Source of the DNA: Caulobacter sp. RHG1
GTDB lineage: Bacteria > Pseudomonadota > Alphaproteobacteria > Caulobacterales > Caulobacteraceae
DNA length: 64,000 nt
Assembly: GCF_013181195.1 (NCBI RefSeq)
Contig: NZ_SMZP01000001.1
Coordinates: 682,001 to 746,000, forward strand
Reading direction: 5' to 3'
The notes below the pieces were generated by a model, which was given only the letters and a program-made list of their open reading frames with translations, did not search any database and had not been told where the DNA came from. A program made the translations under genes and the position numbers. Shown here piece by piece: positions 56,167 to 64,000 of the stretch. Position 1 is the stretch's first letter; the number at the start of each line of letters is the position of its first letter.

Positions 56167-56757
56167 CTAGCGGCGAAGCTCCAGGATGTCGAGCTTCGAC
56201 TCCTGCTGCGGCCACGGCATCGCCAGGCGGTACTGATTGGCGCCGACCCTCTCGAACACGCCCACCTGATCGCGCTCGGGGCTGCGGCCGTACTGAGCCC
56301 GGCCCTCGCCGGTTCCCCAGGCCACCGCGCCCAGGAACACCAGGCGCTTGGCGGCGTCGGGATAGAGGTTGCCGGCCTGGCGCTGCGAGCCTGTGGTCTT
56401 CTCCAGGATCAGGTCGCCGCCCGGGGTCAGCTCGACCCGGCAGCGGAACCAGCCGTAGGCGATGTAGGACGGGCCGACGCCCTGCGTCCCCAGCTTGATG
56501 GTCCGGCAGCGATAAGTCCCTGGCGTCGGCTGCGGGCGGGCCAGGGAGACGCGCGGATCGGCCAGAGGGCCCAGCGCCTTCAGGTCACGGCCGTAGCCAT
56601 CACGACGAACTTCCGCCAGCGCTTGCGTCCACGCCTCGTCCAGCCGCTCGATCCGCCGCACGTCCGCGCGCTTGGCGTCGGCGCGCCAGTCGCCGGACGC
56701 CGCCAATGCCGGGGCGGCGGTCAGTAGGGAGAGAGCGAGAACGGACGCGACGCGCAT
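56167..56757 (-). CDS. DUF4893 family exported protein
   Basis: A 196-residue protein with a signal peptide ending PALAASG. GTYRCRTIKLGTQG, YGWFRCRVE, KTTGSQRQAGNLYPD, RLVFLGAVAWG and the closing ESKLDILEL are the pattern of DUF4893. Two Cys could form a disulfide. AGGAG lies 6 nt before the ATG. The role is unknown. Confidence 0.8.
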   Translation of the reverse strand: MRVASVLALSLLTAAPALAASGDWRADAKRADVRRIERLDEAWTQALAEVRRDGYGRDLKALGPLADPRVSLARPQPTPGTYRCRTIKLGTQGVGPSYIAYGWFRCRVELTPGGDLILEKTTGSQRQAGNLYPDAAKRLVFLGAVAWGTGEGRAQYGRSPERDQVGVFERVGANQYRLAMPWPQQESKLDILELRR

Positions 56758-56812
56758 GGGCGGCTCCTGGAGTTTCGGGTCCGAGAAGAACTCCCGAAGG
56801 CGCCCCGCGGTT

Positions 56813-57595
56813 CTATCGGCAACCGGCGCGGCGCAGCTTGTCCATGGCTTGGGCCAGACGCGGACCCAGGTCACGCTGGGCCGCCGTGGTCAGGTGCAGG
56901 TCGTCGGGCTTCTTGGGCAAACCCTGGGCCGAGACCATGGCCACGCACGTCGGCAGCGGTCCGGCCTGAACCGCCTGGATCGCCGCCCAGCCGGGATAGG
57001 TCTTGGGCGCGCTGATCGCGGGCGACGGCGGATCGGCCAGTTGAACGATGACGATCGGCAGAAGCTTAGCGCCCAGGTCTGCGCGGAAGCGGGCGACCAG
57101 GGTCTCGAAGGCCGCGCGCCAGGCCTGCGCCGAGTCCGCCTGGCCGGCGTCGGTCTCGCCTTGATACCAGAGGATCCCCTTCGGCTTTCCGCCCACCGCG
57201 CGAGCCCGGGCCAGGCACGAGCCGTACAAGGTGTCGCGACCGCCGCCAGGCGTCCATTGCGCCATCGACGAGCCGCCCTTGGCGCAGGGGACCAGCAGGA
57301 TCGGCTTGGGCCTCAAGGTCTGCGTCGCACGAGCGAAGAACAGGCCCGGCCCCACCGCCGCCAGGCCGGCGTCGGACGAGACCGCGTCGACCTGCCCGGT
57401 CGCGTCGTCCAGCGGGTCCAGGGCCGGACGGACCTGCTCGTCGTTGCCATAGACCTGTATGGCCGGATCGGCGGTTCGCTCCGCCGCCGTCAGCGCCTCG
57501 ACCAGGCCACGGCCGGACATGTTGGACTGGCCGGTCAGAAGGTAGACGTCTGGCGCCGCCGTGATCGTCAGGGCCAGGGTCAGGGCCGCGATCAC
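56813..57595 (-). CDS. SGNH-type carbohydrate esterase (SASA/DUF303 sialate O-acetylesterase-like)
   Basis: A 260-residue exported esterase. A short leader precedes DVYLLTGQSNMSGRG with Ser24 as nucleophile. CAKGGSSMAQW and WYQGETDAGQ are the further oxyanion blocks, and DDLHLTTAAQ supplies the Asp-His pair. SASA enzymes remove acetyl groups from sialic acid or xylan. The GTG start overlaps the stop of the upstream SGNH gene (GTGA), so the two esterases are coupled. Confidence 0.87.
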   Translation of the reverse strand: MIAALTLALTITAAPDVYLLTGQSNMSGRGLVEALTAAERTADPAIQVYGNDEQVRPALDPLDDATGQVDAVSSDAGLAAVGPGLFFARATQTLRPKPILLVPCAKGGSSMAQWTPGGGRDTLYGSCLARARAVGGKPKGILWYQGETDAGQADSAQAWRAAFETLVARFRADLGAKLLPIVIVQLADPPSPAISAPKTYPGWAAIQAVQAGPLPTCVAMVSAQGLPKKPDDLHLTTAAQRDLGPRLAQAMDKLRRAGCR

Positions 57596-58833
57596 TTGCG
57601 CGGGGCCAGCAGCGACAGCGGGACGGCCGCGGCCATGGCCCGATAGCCGGCCGGCGACGGGTGCAGTTGGTCGCCGCTGTCGTACTCGGCCTTCAGGCGC
57701 GCGGGGTTGGCGGGGTCGCGGGTGGCGGCGTCGAAGTCGATTACCGCGTAAAAAGCGCCGGACGTGCGGATCCACTGGTTCACGGCCTGGCGGTCGGCGT
57801 CGGCGTCCGCGTCGGAGCGATAGACCTTGGTGCCGCCGAACGGCAGGATCGTCGTGCCGATCACGCGGATCCCCAGCCCGTGGGCGCGCTCGATCACCTG
57901 GCGGTAGCCGGCAATCAGGCCCTGGACGACCGCCTGGCGCTTCTCCGGCGTCACCGGCCCCTCGCGCGACAGGTTGCCGATGTCGTTGACGCCGATCAGC
58001 ACGATCAGAGTGGTGACGCCTGGATGCATCAGCACATCGCGGTCCAGACGGGCCAGGCCGCTGGGGCTGTTGCCGTCGGTCAGCAGGCGGTTGCCGCCGA
58101 TGCCGGCGTTGATCACCGACAGACCTCGGGTGCGGGGATCAGCCTGCAGCCGTTCGGCCAGGATGTCGGGCCAGCGCTCGTCGACGTCGACGCCTGTGCC
58201 AGCTCCGTCCGTGATGGAATCGCCGAAGGTCGCGATGGCGTTGACCTTGGCGTTCTCGACCTCGATCCCAGCCAGTTGCAGCCATTGAACGGTCTTGGTC
58301 GCCCCCGGCAGGTCGGCGGCGTCGGGCGCCGCGCCGGCGGCCAGGTAGCTGGTGGTGCGCGAGGCTCGGTGCTGGGTCGACAGACTGGGCGGCGCGGGCA
58401 GCTGCAGGCTGACGGCGAGGCGGTCCAGGGCCTTGGCCCGCAGGGCGATCGGATCGGACAGATAGACCGCTCCAGCCGGGATGGTGACGCCGTCGCGGCC
58501 GTCAAAGGTGACCTTGCGATCGCTGCCGGCGACGATGGCGGCGCTGGCCCGCGCCGTCGACAGCGCCACATGGGCGGCGTCGATGCGCAGCGGCGTGGTC
58601 CCAAAGGCGTTGGACAGGCGCAGGCGCACGCGCGGTCCGCCGGCGGTCAGGCGCACGACCTGGCGCAACACGAACGGGCCTTGCGGGAACGGCGGGGGCT
58701 TGTCGGGCTCGGCGGCGACCACCGCCGTCGACCAGGCGCTGACCCAGGGCCCGCGCCGCTCGGCCGCGCAGGGGGTTGCCGTCGCCAGCACCAGGACGCT
58801 CGCCAGCGCCAGAAGCCGCATCGCCTGTCTCAT
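57592..58833 (-). CDS. SGNH/GDSL hydrolase, exported
   Basis: A 413-residue secreted esterase. The signal peptide ends PCAAERR. Residues about 30-190 form an N-terminal beta domain seen in two-domain GDSL esterases (SNAFGTTPLRI). The SGNH blocks are FGDSITDGAG (Ser206), AGIGGNRLL, LIGVNDIG and the Asp-His pair in DQLHPSPAGY. GGGGAG lies 6 nt before the ATG. It is translated with the SASA esterase; plant or bacterial polysaccharide esters are likely substrates. Confidence 0.9.
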   Translation of the reverse strand: MRQAMRLLALASVLVLATATPCAAERRGPWVSAWSTAVVAAEPDKPPPFPQGPFVLRQVVRLTAGGPRVRLRLSNAFGTTPLRIDAAHVALSTARASAAIVAGSDRKVTFDGRDGVTIPAGAVYLSDPIALRAKALDRLAVSLQLPAPPSLSTQHRASRTTSYLAAGAAPDAADLPGATKTVQWLQLAGIEVENAKVNAIATFGDSITDGAGTGVDVDERWPDILAERLQADPRTRGLSVINAGIGGNRLLTDGNSPSGLARLDRDVLMHPGVTTLIVLIGVNDIGNLSREGPVTPEKRQAVVQGLIAGYRQVIERAHGLGIRVIGTTILPFGGTKVYRSDADADADRQAVNQWIRTSGAFYAVIDFDAATRDPANPARLKAEYDSGDQLHPSPAGYRAMAAAVPLSLLAPRK

Positions 58834-58878
58834 GGAAACTCCCCGACCAAACTCGGCCGGGAGCTTAGGCGCCGCTCA

Positions 58879-58911
58879 AAGAAAAAGGGAGCTGCTTTCA
58901 CGGCTCCCTTT
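58879..58911 (-). terminator. Intrinsic terminator of the DUF4167 gene
   Basis: AAAGGGAGC pairs with GCTCCCTTT across a 10-nt loop. On the minus strand it is followed by TTTTTCTTT. Confidence 0.85.
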
Positions 58912-58931
58912 GAACTTCAATCTCCCGAGGC

Positions 58932-60083
58932 TCAGGCCTCTTCGGACTCCGACGAAGCCGGGGCCCCCTCGCCCGCCTCGAAGCTGCGCGGAGCGCGGCG
59001 ACGGCGGGGCTTCTTGACCTCTTCGCCGCCTTCGGCCGCGGCGGGGGCCGGAGCCTCCTCGGCCGGAGCAGCAGCAGCGGCGGGCGCGGCGCGGGTCTTG
59101 CGGCCCAGGAAGGCCGGAGCCTCGCTGACCGTGCCGTCCTGGCCACGCAGCAGGGGCGAACCCTCGCTGGCCGGGGCTTCGCTGGCGGTCGGCAGCGGCG
59201 AGGCTTCCGGTTCGATCACGGCCATCGGGTCGCGCTCGCCGCGCGGCTGCCAGTCACGATCGCGGTCGCGGTTGCGTTCGCGGCGCGGACGGCGGCCCTC
59301 GCGGAACTCGCCCTCGGCCTGCGGCTGGTCTCCCTCGGCGGCCGCCCGGTCTTCACGGGGGCGCTCTTCACGCACCCGATCCTCACGGGGACGATCGTCG
59401 CGCGGACGGTCGTCACGGTCGCGGAAACGGTCTTCACGAGGCCGGTCGTCGCGAGGACGGTCATCCCGCGGGCGATCATCACGGGGACGATCCTCACGCG
59501 GCCGATCATCGCGCGGACGGTCATCGCGGTTGCGATCACGATCGCGGTCGTCGCGGTCGCGCCAGCGGTCGCGGCGGCCTTCGCCCCCGTCCCGGTTATC
59601 GCGGTTGTCGCGATTGCGGTCCCGATCACGGTTGCGATCGCGGTTTTCGAAACGATCACGGCGCTGCTCGCCGCCTTCGCCGCCTTCACCAGCCTCGCCC
59701 TGCTGAGACTCGGCCGGAGCCGGCGTCTCGACAGCTTCGACTTCCTCGGGCTCGGCCTCGAAGTCGATCTCGTAGGCCGCGTAGACGTCCTTGCCGATGA
59801 TGTCGGACACCGGACGATTCGGCTGGATGGCGCGCAGGACGCGGAAATAGTGCTCGGCGTGCTGCAGATAGTTCTCGGCCAGCACGCGGTCGCCGGACGA
59901 CGTCGCGTCACGCGCCAGCTGCTGGTACTTTTCGTACACGCTCTGGGCCGCGCCGCGCACCTTGATGCCTTCCGGGCCGTTCGAATCGAACGCGCGGTTG
60001 GCGTTGTGCTGCTGAGGCTTGCCACCGCTGCCGCCGCGATTGTTGCGGCCGCGCTGGCGCTTCATGCCCTTGAAATCTCTCAT
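58932..60083 (-). CDS. DUF4167 protein with long Arg/Asp repeat region
   Basis: A 383-residue protein. A basic RGRNNRGGSGGK start leads into the DUF4167 domain (about 25-105) with GAAQSVYEKYQQLARDA, DRVLAENYLQHAEHYFRVL and the conserved GKDV. Residues 141-246 are almost only Arg and Asp in RDR and DDRPR units. The C-terminus is Ala/Pro-rich with a basic KKPRRRRAPRSF. The layout suggests an RNA- or nucleoid-associated disordered protein. It lies downstream of prmC, a common neighbourhood. The start could be the ATG 18 bp later. Confidence 0.88.
   Translation of the reverse strand: MRDFKGMKRQRGRNNRGGSGGKPQQHNANRAFDSNGPEGIKVRGAAQSVYEKYQQLARDATSSGDRVLAENYLQHAEHYFRVLRAIQPNRPVSDIIGKDVYAAYEIDFEAEPEEVEAVETPAPAESQQGEAGEGGEGGEQRRDRFENRDRNRDRDRNRDNRDNRDGGEGRRDRWRDRDDRDRDRNRDDRPRDDRPREDRPRDDRPRDDRPRDDRPREDRFRDRDDRPRDDRPREDRVREERPREDRAAAEGDQPQAEGEFREGRRPRRERNRDRDRDWQPRGERDPMAVIEPEASPLPTASEAPASEGSPLLRGQDGTVSEAPAFLGRKTRAAPAAAAAPAEEAPAPAAAEGGEEVKKPRRRRAPRSFEAGEGAPASSESEEA
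59346..59663. repeat. Degenerate tandem repeat encoding RD/DDRPR units
   Basis: About 320 bp of short degenerate repeats (units of about 6 to 15 bp) inside the DUF4167 gene. Such runs vary in length by slippage between strains. Confidence 0.75.
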
Positions 60084-60326
60084 GGTCTTCTTCTGAACCT
60101 GTCCGGAGGTCAGTCTTGTGCTGGCGCACCCGGCCTTGCTGGTCTCTGGGCGGGTCGAACCCTGGTAGACGTCAGAGACACTGGTTTCCGTAGAGCCTCC
60201 GCCCTGCCGTTCGGCGCGACGACCGGCGGACCGGGAGCGCCTGCCGGGGGAGCCTGGCGAACGTCAGCGACGCTCGTCTTTCCCGTCACCCGGCGATCTG
60301 GAAGGAGACAAGACTCGTCTAACGGT

Positions 60327-61196
60327 TCACGCCCCGGTTTCCAAGGGATTTTTCACCCCCGTGACAACACGGTCGTGGGTGGACAGATCCTTGATCGTCG
60401 TGACCTGCTGGGCGCCCGCCTCGCGGAACAGGGCTTCGACGTCCTTGGACTGGTCGAAGCCGATCTCGACGGCGAACATGCCGGCGGGCTTGAGCACGCG
60501 CAGGATCTCCGGGGCCAGCAGGCGATAGGCGTCCAGACCATCCTCGCCGCCATCCAGGGCCAGGCGCGGTTCGTGGTCGCGAACCTCCGGCTCCAGGGTC
60601 TCGATGACCTTGGTCGGAATATAGGGCGGGTTGGAGACCACCAGGTCGAAGCTGGCGTCGCCCAGACCGGCGGTCCAGTCGCCGTGCATGAAGGCGGCGC
60701 GGTTGTTCAGGTCCAGACTGGCGGCGTTTTCGCGCGCCACGGCCAGGGCTTCGTCCGAGGCGTCGACACCCAGCCCCTTGGCCGCCGGGCGCTCGGCCAG
60801 CACCGCCAGCAGGATGGTGCCCGAGCCGACGCCCAGGTCCAGCATCGAGAAGCCCATCTGCTCGGGGAAGGCCTTCAGCACCTCGTCGACGATGACCTCG
60901 GTCTCGGGACGCGGGGTCAGGACGTTCTTGTTGACCTGCAGCAGGATCTTCCAGAAGCCCTTGCGGCCGATGATCTGGCTGACCGGCTCGCGCTTGGCGC
61001 GGCGATCCAGGTAGTTTTCCAGAGTCGCTTCCTGCTCGGGCGTCAGTTCGCGATAGGGATCGGTGACGATCTCGGTGCGGGTGACGTCGGCGGCCACCTC
61101 CAGCATCAGGCGCGCGTCGATGGACGGCTGATCGATGCCGGCGTCCTTCAGACGATCCTTGGCGGCGGTCCAGGCTTTCACGAGAGTCAGGGTCAT
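60327..61196 (-). CDS. prmC: Peptide chain release factor N5-glutamine methyltransferase
   Basis: A 289-residue enzyme that methylates the GGQ glutamine of release factors. The N-terminal helical domain spans about 1-85. The SAM fold has LDLGVGSGT (119-127) and the catalytic NPPY (189-192) in DLVVSNPPYIP. TPRPETEVIVDEVL and EPRLALDGGEDGLDAYR are family blocks. prfA is not adjacent here: upstream is a divergent hydrolase gene. A 243-bp gap to the DUF4167 gene holds no gene that I can support. Confidence 0.95.
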   Translation of the reverse strand: MTLTLVKAWTAAKDRLKDAGIDQPSIDARLMLEVAADVTRTEIVTDPYRELTPEQEATLENYLDRRAKREPVSQIIGRKGFWKILLQVNKNVLTPRPETEVIVDEVLKAFPEQMGFSMLDLGVGSGTILLAVLAERPAAKGLGVDASDEALAVARENAASLDLNNRAAFMHGDWTAGLGDASFDLVVSNPPYIPTKVIETLEPEVRDHEPRLALDGGEDGLDAYRLLAPEILRVLKPAGMFAVEIGFDQSKDVEALFREAGAQQVTTIKDLSTHDRVVTGVKNPLETGA

Positions 61197-61237
61197 GCGG
61201 CGGGTTTAGCGCTTCGAGCGCCGGTGCGAAACGGCTA

Positions 61238-61966
61238 ATGGTCGCGGCCATGACCACCGCCCTGCCCCAGCTTATTCTCCTTCCCGGCCTGCTGAACGAC
61301 GCCGAACTGTGGCGCGACCAGATCGCGGGACTGTCCGATGTCGCCCGCTGCTGGGTCCCGGACCTGACCCAGGGCGAGACGATCCATGCGCTGGCCCAGA
61401 GCGTCCTGGAACAGGCCGAGCCGACCTTCGCCCTGGCCGGCTTTTCGATGGGCGGCTATGTCGCCCAAGAGATCGCCCGCTTGGCGCCCGAGCGCATCGA
61501 ACGCCTGGCGCTGCTGGACACCGCCATCCGGGTCGACACCCCTGAACGCGCCGCCCAGCGCCGGGCGCTGAACAAGGCCGCCGCCAAGGGCGGGACGTTC
61601 CTGGGCATCGGCCAGGCCATCCTGAAGAGCTATGTCGACGCCTCGCGCCTGGACGACGCCGACCTGACCGGCCGCATCGTCGAGATGACCCAGCGCCTGG
61701 GCCGCGACGTGTTCCTGCGCCAGAACAGCCTGGAGCGCGAGGATGGCGAGGCGGCGCTGAAGGCCCTGCGCGTGCCGCTGGCGATCGTCGTCGGCGAGAA
61801 CGACCAGATCACGCCCGCCGAGGGGCACCGCGAGATGGCCCGGGCGATCGGCTGCTCGCATCTGCTGGTCATCCCGAACACCGGCCACATGACGCCGATG
61901 GAAGCGCCCGGCCCGGTCAACGGCGCCCTGCGTCACTGGCTGTCACGTCCTGCCGGCCACCGCTAG
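61238..61966 (+). CDS. Alpha/beta hydrolase
   Basis: A 242-residue cytosolic hydrolase. The oxyanion segment is LLPGLLNDAELW, the nucleophile Ser is in GFSMGGY (about residue 70), the acid is probably Asp in VGENDQITP and the base His in NTGHMTPMEAP. The substrate is unknown. ATG at 61250 is an alternative start; neither has a clear binding site. It diverges from prmC by 41 bp. Confidence 0.88.
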   Translation: MVAAMTTALPQLILLPGLLNDAELWRDQIAGLSDVARCWVPDLTQGETIHALAQSVLEQAEPTFALAGFSMGGYVAQEIARLAPERIERLALLDTAIRVDTPERAAQRRALNKAAAKGGTFLGIGQAILKSYVDASRLDDADLTGRIVEMTQRLGRDVFLRQNSLEREDGEAALKALRVPLAIVVGENDQITPAEGHREMARAIGCSHLLVIPNTGHMTPMEAPGPVNGALRHWLSRPAGHR

Positions 61967-61971
61967 CCAAC

Positions 61972-62001
61972 AAAAAACCTCCCCGGATCGCTCCGGGGAG
62001 G
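61972..62001. terminator. Intrinsic terminator between convergent genes
   Basis: A perfect 10-bp stem CCTCCCCGGA/TCCGGGGAGG with loop TCGC. On the minus strand it is followed by TTTTTTG, serving the TonB receptor gene; on the plus strand it may end the hydrolase transcript. Confidence 0.85.
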
Positions 62002-62035
62002 CTCTTGCAGACCGGGTGTCTACCCCAAGCCCTCA

Positions 62036-62060
62036 GAGCCTTTCTGTTCCAGAAAGGCTC
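62036..62060. repeat. Perfect 11-bp inverted repeat
   Basis: GAGCCTTTCTG-TTC-CAGAAAGGCTC. It forms part of a cluster of hairpins after the receptor gene. Confidence 0.6.
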
Positions 62061-62074
62061 CGCGCTTTTGCTTT

Positions 62075-62120
62075 GAGCGCGTCCGGGCGGCGAACCGCCC
62101 ACACTTCGCCTGACGCGCTC
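62075..62120. repeat. Nested palindromic element, REP-like
   Basis: Outer arms GAGCGCGTC (62075-62083) and GACGCGCTC (62112-62120) enclose an inner hairpin GGGCGG-CGAA-CCGCCC (62085-62100). The right end touches the receptor stop codon. It looks like a dispersed intergenic palindrome, but no second copy was found in the window. Confidence 0.5.
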
Positions 62121-64000
62121 TAGAAGTTGAAGCGCACGCCGCCGACGTAGCGGCGACCGAACTTCTCGTACTCGATCGGATAGCGCGACTGGTCGCCGTA
62201 GCGGCGCGAGCCCTGGTTGGTCAGGTTGCTGGCGTCGAAGAACACTTCGACGTTCTTGTTGACCCGATAGCGGGCCGAGAAGTCCAGCTCCTCGTCGCTG
62301 TCCCAGAAGATGTCGCCGTTGTCGCTGGCGTAGGACACGCCATTGCTGACGCGGCGCGCGCCCACCGACTGGCCCCACGGCGTGCGGTACTGGTAGGCCA
62401 GACGCAGGGTCATGCCGTACTTTTCGTAGATGGCCTGGACGTTGTAGACGGCGTCCGAGGTGCCCAGCACCGAGATCGTACGGGCCGGCACGGGACCAAC
62501 CGCCGCCAGGTCGACTTCCGACGAGGTCCAGGTGCCCGACAGGCGCGTGCCGAAGCCGCCCAGCCAGCTGGGCAGGCCGCGCTCCTGGACGAAGGTTTCG
62601 GCCGTGCCGCTGAAGAACACTTCCAGGCCCTTCAGGTGACCCGAGCCGGCGTTGCCGATCTGGGTGACCGTGTAGTCGGAGCGATCGACGCCACCGCTGT
62701 TGAGCGCGGTGCTGCCGAATGGACGCGTGGTCTGGACCAGCACATCCTTCAGGTCCTTGTAGAACAGACCCGCCGAGATGAAGGTCTCGCGGCCGGCGTA
62801 CCATTCCAGATAGGTGTCGAGGCCGATCTGGCGCTCAGGCTTGGCGTCCGGGTTGCCGCCCGAGATCGCCTCGTCGGCGTCGACGAAGGTGTAGTTCGGA
62901 CGCAGATCGTCGAAGTCGGCGCGCGAGGCCGAGGTGGTGACGCCGACGCGCAGCTTGAGGTCTTCGCGCAGGTTCCAGTTCACGTGGGCGCTGGGGTAGA
63001 ACAGCGTCACGTCGTTCTTGGTCTTGACCGCACGCCAGTCGCGCGTCGTCGCGTTAGGCGTAAAGTCGACAAAGGCTTGGCCGTGGTTCTGGATGTGCTC
63101 GACGCGCAGGCCGTAGACCACGTTACCCCAGTCGAAACGGGTGGTGCCCATGGCGTAGCCGGCGGTGATCGTCTCGCCCACGCGCCAGTAGTTGCCGGTC
63201 GTGTCGTTCTTCCGCGCCCCACCGGTTGCGATCAGGTTGTCCACGAACGCCTTGGTGACGTCCTTGTCGGTGTAGCGGAAGGTGTAGTTGAGCTTCTGGC
63301 TGCCCAGATAGTCGATGTCGCTGGCCAGTTGCGCCCAGGTCGGCGTCACGCCTGAGAAGGGAAGGTTGGTGAAGCTGCTTTCGCGCGACTTCTTGGTGCG
63401 GTCGGTCCACAGGCCGCCGAACTCGAACTTGGTCTCGTGGCCGCCCAGCTCGGCTTCATAGTCGAAGTCGGCCTTGGCGGTGTAGGCGTTGGTGAAATCG
63501 CCGCCCTTGAGGTTGCCGGCGCTGTTCATCGGGAACTGGAAGTCCTCGATGTTCATCACCTGGGCGCCCTTGGTGCGGGCGCCGGTGACGCCGCCGGTCT
63601 GGAACAGCTTCACGGTGTTCACGTCGCCGTTGCGGAAGTCATATTCCACAGTCGGGCGCAGCAGGAAGCTGGACGGGCTCTGGAAGGCCACCGTCACCGG
63701 GGTGTCGCGGCCGTCCTGGGTGAAGGTGTAGTTCAGGCGCCAGGTGGCGCTGAGCTTGTTCCACTTGTGCTCGCCGCCGATCGTGTTGGTCGACATCGCT
63801 TCCTTGGTGTCGCGATAGTCGATGCGGGCGTTGATGCGCGCGCCGTAGCTGGTCCCGAAGGTCGGGTCATTGCCGTTGACATAGGCGGCAGTGAGATAGC
63901 CGGCGCCGGCCGCGTTCGTGCCCTGGTCCAGACGGAAGATGAAATTGTCGCGCAGCTCGTCGTCGTGGAAGTAGGTGTTGACGGTGCTGAAGAAGACCGA
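62120..64000 (-). CDS. TonB-dependent receptor, C-terminal part
   Basis: The reading frame stays open to the right edge, so the N-terminus, signal peptide and most of the plug lie outside. About 626 residues of barrel are visible, with alternating aromatic strands and long loops, for example VEYDFRNGDVNTVKLFQ, HVNWNLREDLKLRVGVTTS, and ending in a C-terminal Phe (FGRRYVGGVRFNF). The style, with a conserved PNYTFVDADEAISGGNPDAKPE-like segment (about 300 residues before the end), fits the Xanthomonas-Caulobacter receptor family often used for sugars. The ligand is unknown. The Met at 63796 is internal. Confidence 0.88.
   Translation of the reverse strand, partial: SVFFSTVNTYFHDDELRDNFIFRLDQGTNAAGAGYLTAAYVNGNDPTFGTSYGARINARIDYRDTKEAMSTNTIGGEHKWNKLSATWRLNYTFTQDGRDTPVTVAFQSPSSFLLRPTVEYDFRNGDVNTVKLFQTGGVTGARTKGAQVMNIEDFQFPMNSAGNLKGGDFTNAYTAKADFDYEAELGGHETKFEFGGLWTDRTKKSRESSFTNLPFSGVTPTWAQLASDIDYLGSQKLNYTFRYTDKDVTKAFVDNLIATGGARKNDTTGNYWRVGETITAGYAMGTTRFDWGNVVYGLRVEHIQNHGQAFVDFTPNATTRDWRAVKTKNDVTLFYPSAHVNWNLREDLKLRVGVTTSASRADFDDLRPNYTFVDADEAISGGNPDAKPERQIGLDTYLEWYAGRETFISAGLFYKDLKDVLVQTTRPFGSTALNSGGVDRSDYTVTQIGNAGSGHLKGLEVFFSGTAETFVQERGLPSWLGGFGTRLSGTWTSSEVDLAAVGPVPARTISVLGTSDAVYNVQAIYEKYGMTLRLAYQYRTPWGQSVGARRVSNGVSYASDNGDIFWDSDEELDFSARYRVNKNVEVFFDASNLTNQGSRRYGDQSRYPIEYEKFGRRYVGGVRFNF

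Noticed and set aside
58932-60083. CRISPR array or satellite at the repeats in the DUF4167 gene
   Set aside because: The repeats are in frame, short and encode Arg/Asp units; there are no constant repeat and unique spacer blocks.

Overview
The window reads as chromosome of a Caulobacterales alphaproteobacterium, most likely Caulobacter. The case rests on uniformly high GC, several large TonB-dependent receptors, hybrid histidine kinases with TTG starts, a MucR/Ros regulator, the prmC-DUF4167 pair, and protein families typical of the group (DUF4282, DUF6152, DUF1272, DUF4893, TIGR02466). The genus is inferred from gene content. I saw no transposase, integrase, CRISPR array or rRNA. Two tRNA genes (Gln-TTG, Pro-CGG) lie at 4.2-4.5 kb.

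Layout. 0-12.6 kb: the C-terminal part of an oligopeptidase B-type protease, a GNAT acetyltransferase, a hybrid kinase, mucR, the tRNAs, sppA, an Oar-like TonB receptor, then a DUF442 protein, a 48-residue lipoprotein, a metallo-beta-lactamase-fold hydrolase and an Arr rifamycin ADP-ribosyltransferase. 12.6-30.5 kb: a fused acyl-CoA synthetase/DUF1499 membrane protein, a second hybrid kinase, an APH/P-loop kinase, three regulator-linked loci (an orphan TetR, ohr-ohrR, TetR/MpaB-type oxygenase), pdxH, a J-domain protein, an acyltransferase and a HAD hydrolase. 30.5-34.1 kb: a copper-type cluster of DUF2946 protein, TonB receptor, PCuA(C) chaperone and SCO protein. 34.1-48.3 kb: two small minus-strand genes, carA with an attenuator-like leader, a structured minus-strand region that may encode an RNA, a miniature flagellar-rod-like protein, an M28 peptidase, uvrC, a GT2-GtrA-methyltransferase cassette and an SDR. 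48.3-64 kb: a TetR gene divergent from the SDR, a large KAP P-loop NTPase with macro-like and EVE/PUA-like N-terminal regions, clpB, an M48 lipoprotein protease, two overlapping SGNH-type esterases, DUF4167, prmC, an alpha/beta hydrolase and a TonB receptor that runs off the right edge.

The strongest candidate for an undescribed system is the KAP NTPase at 49003-52119. Its order (macro-like, EVE/PUA-like, membrane-inserted KAP ATPase) suggests a sensor joined to an ATP-driven effector, possibly in anti-phage defence. Other unusual points are the acyl-CoA synthetase-DUF1499 fusion, the structured region at 36.1-36.4 kb, the carA leader hairpin, and two small genes (10998-11144 and 34179-34319) that a length cut-off would miss. 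All family calls come from reading motifs by eye; no database search was possible.
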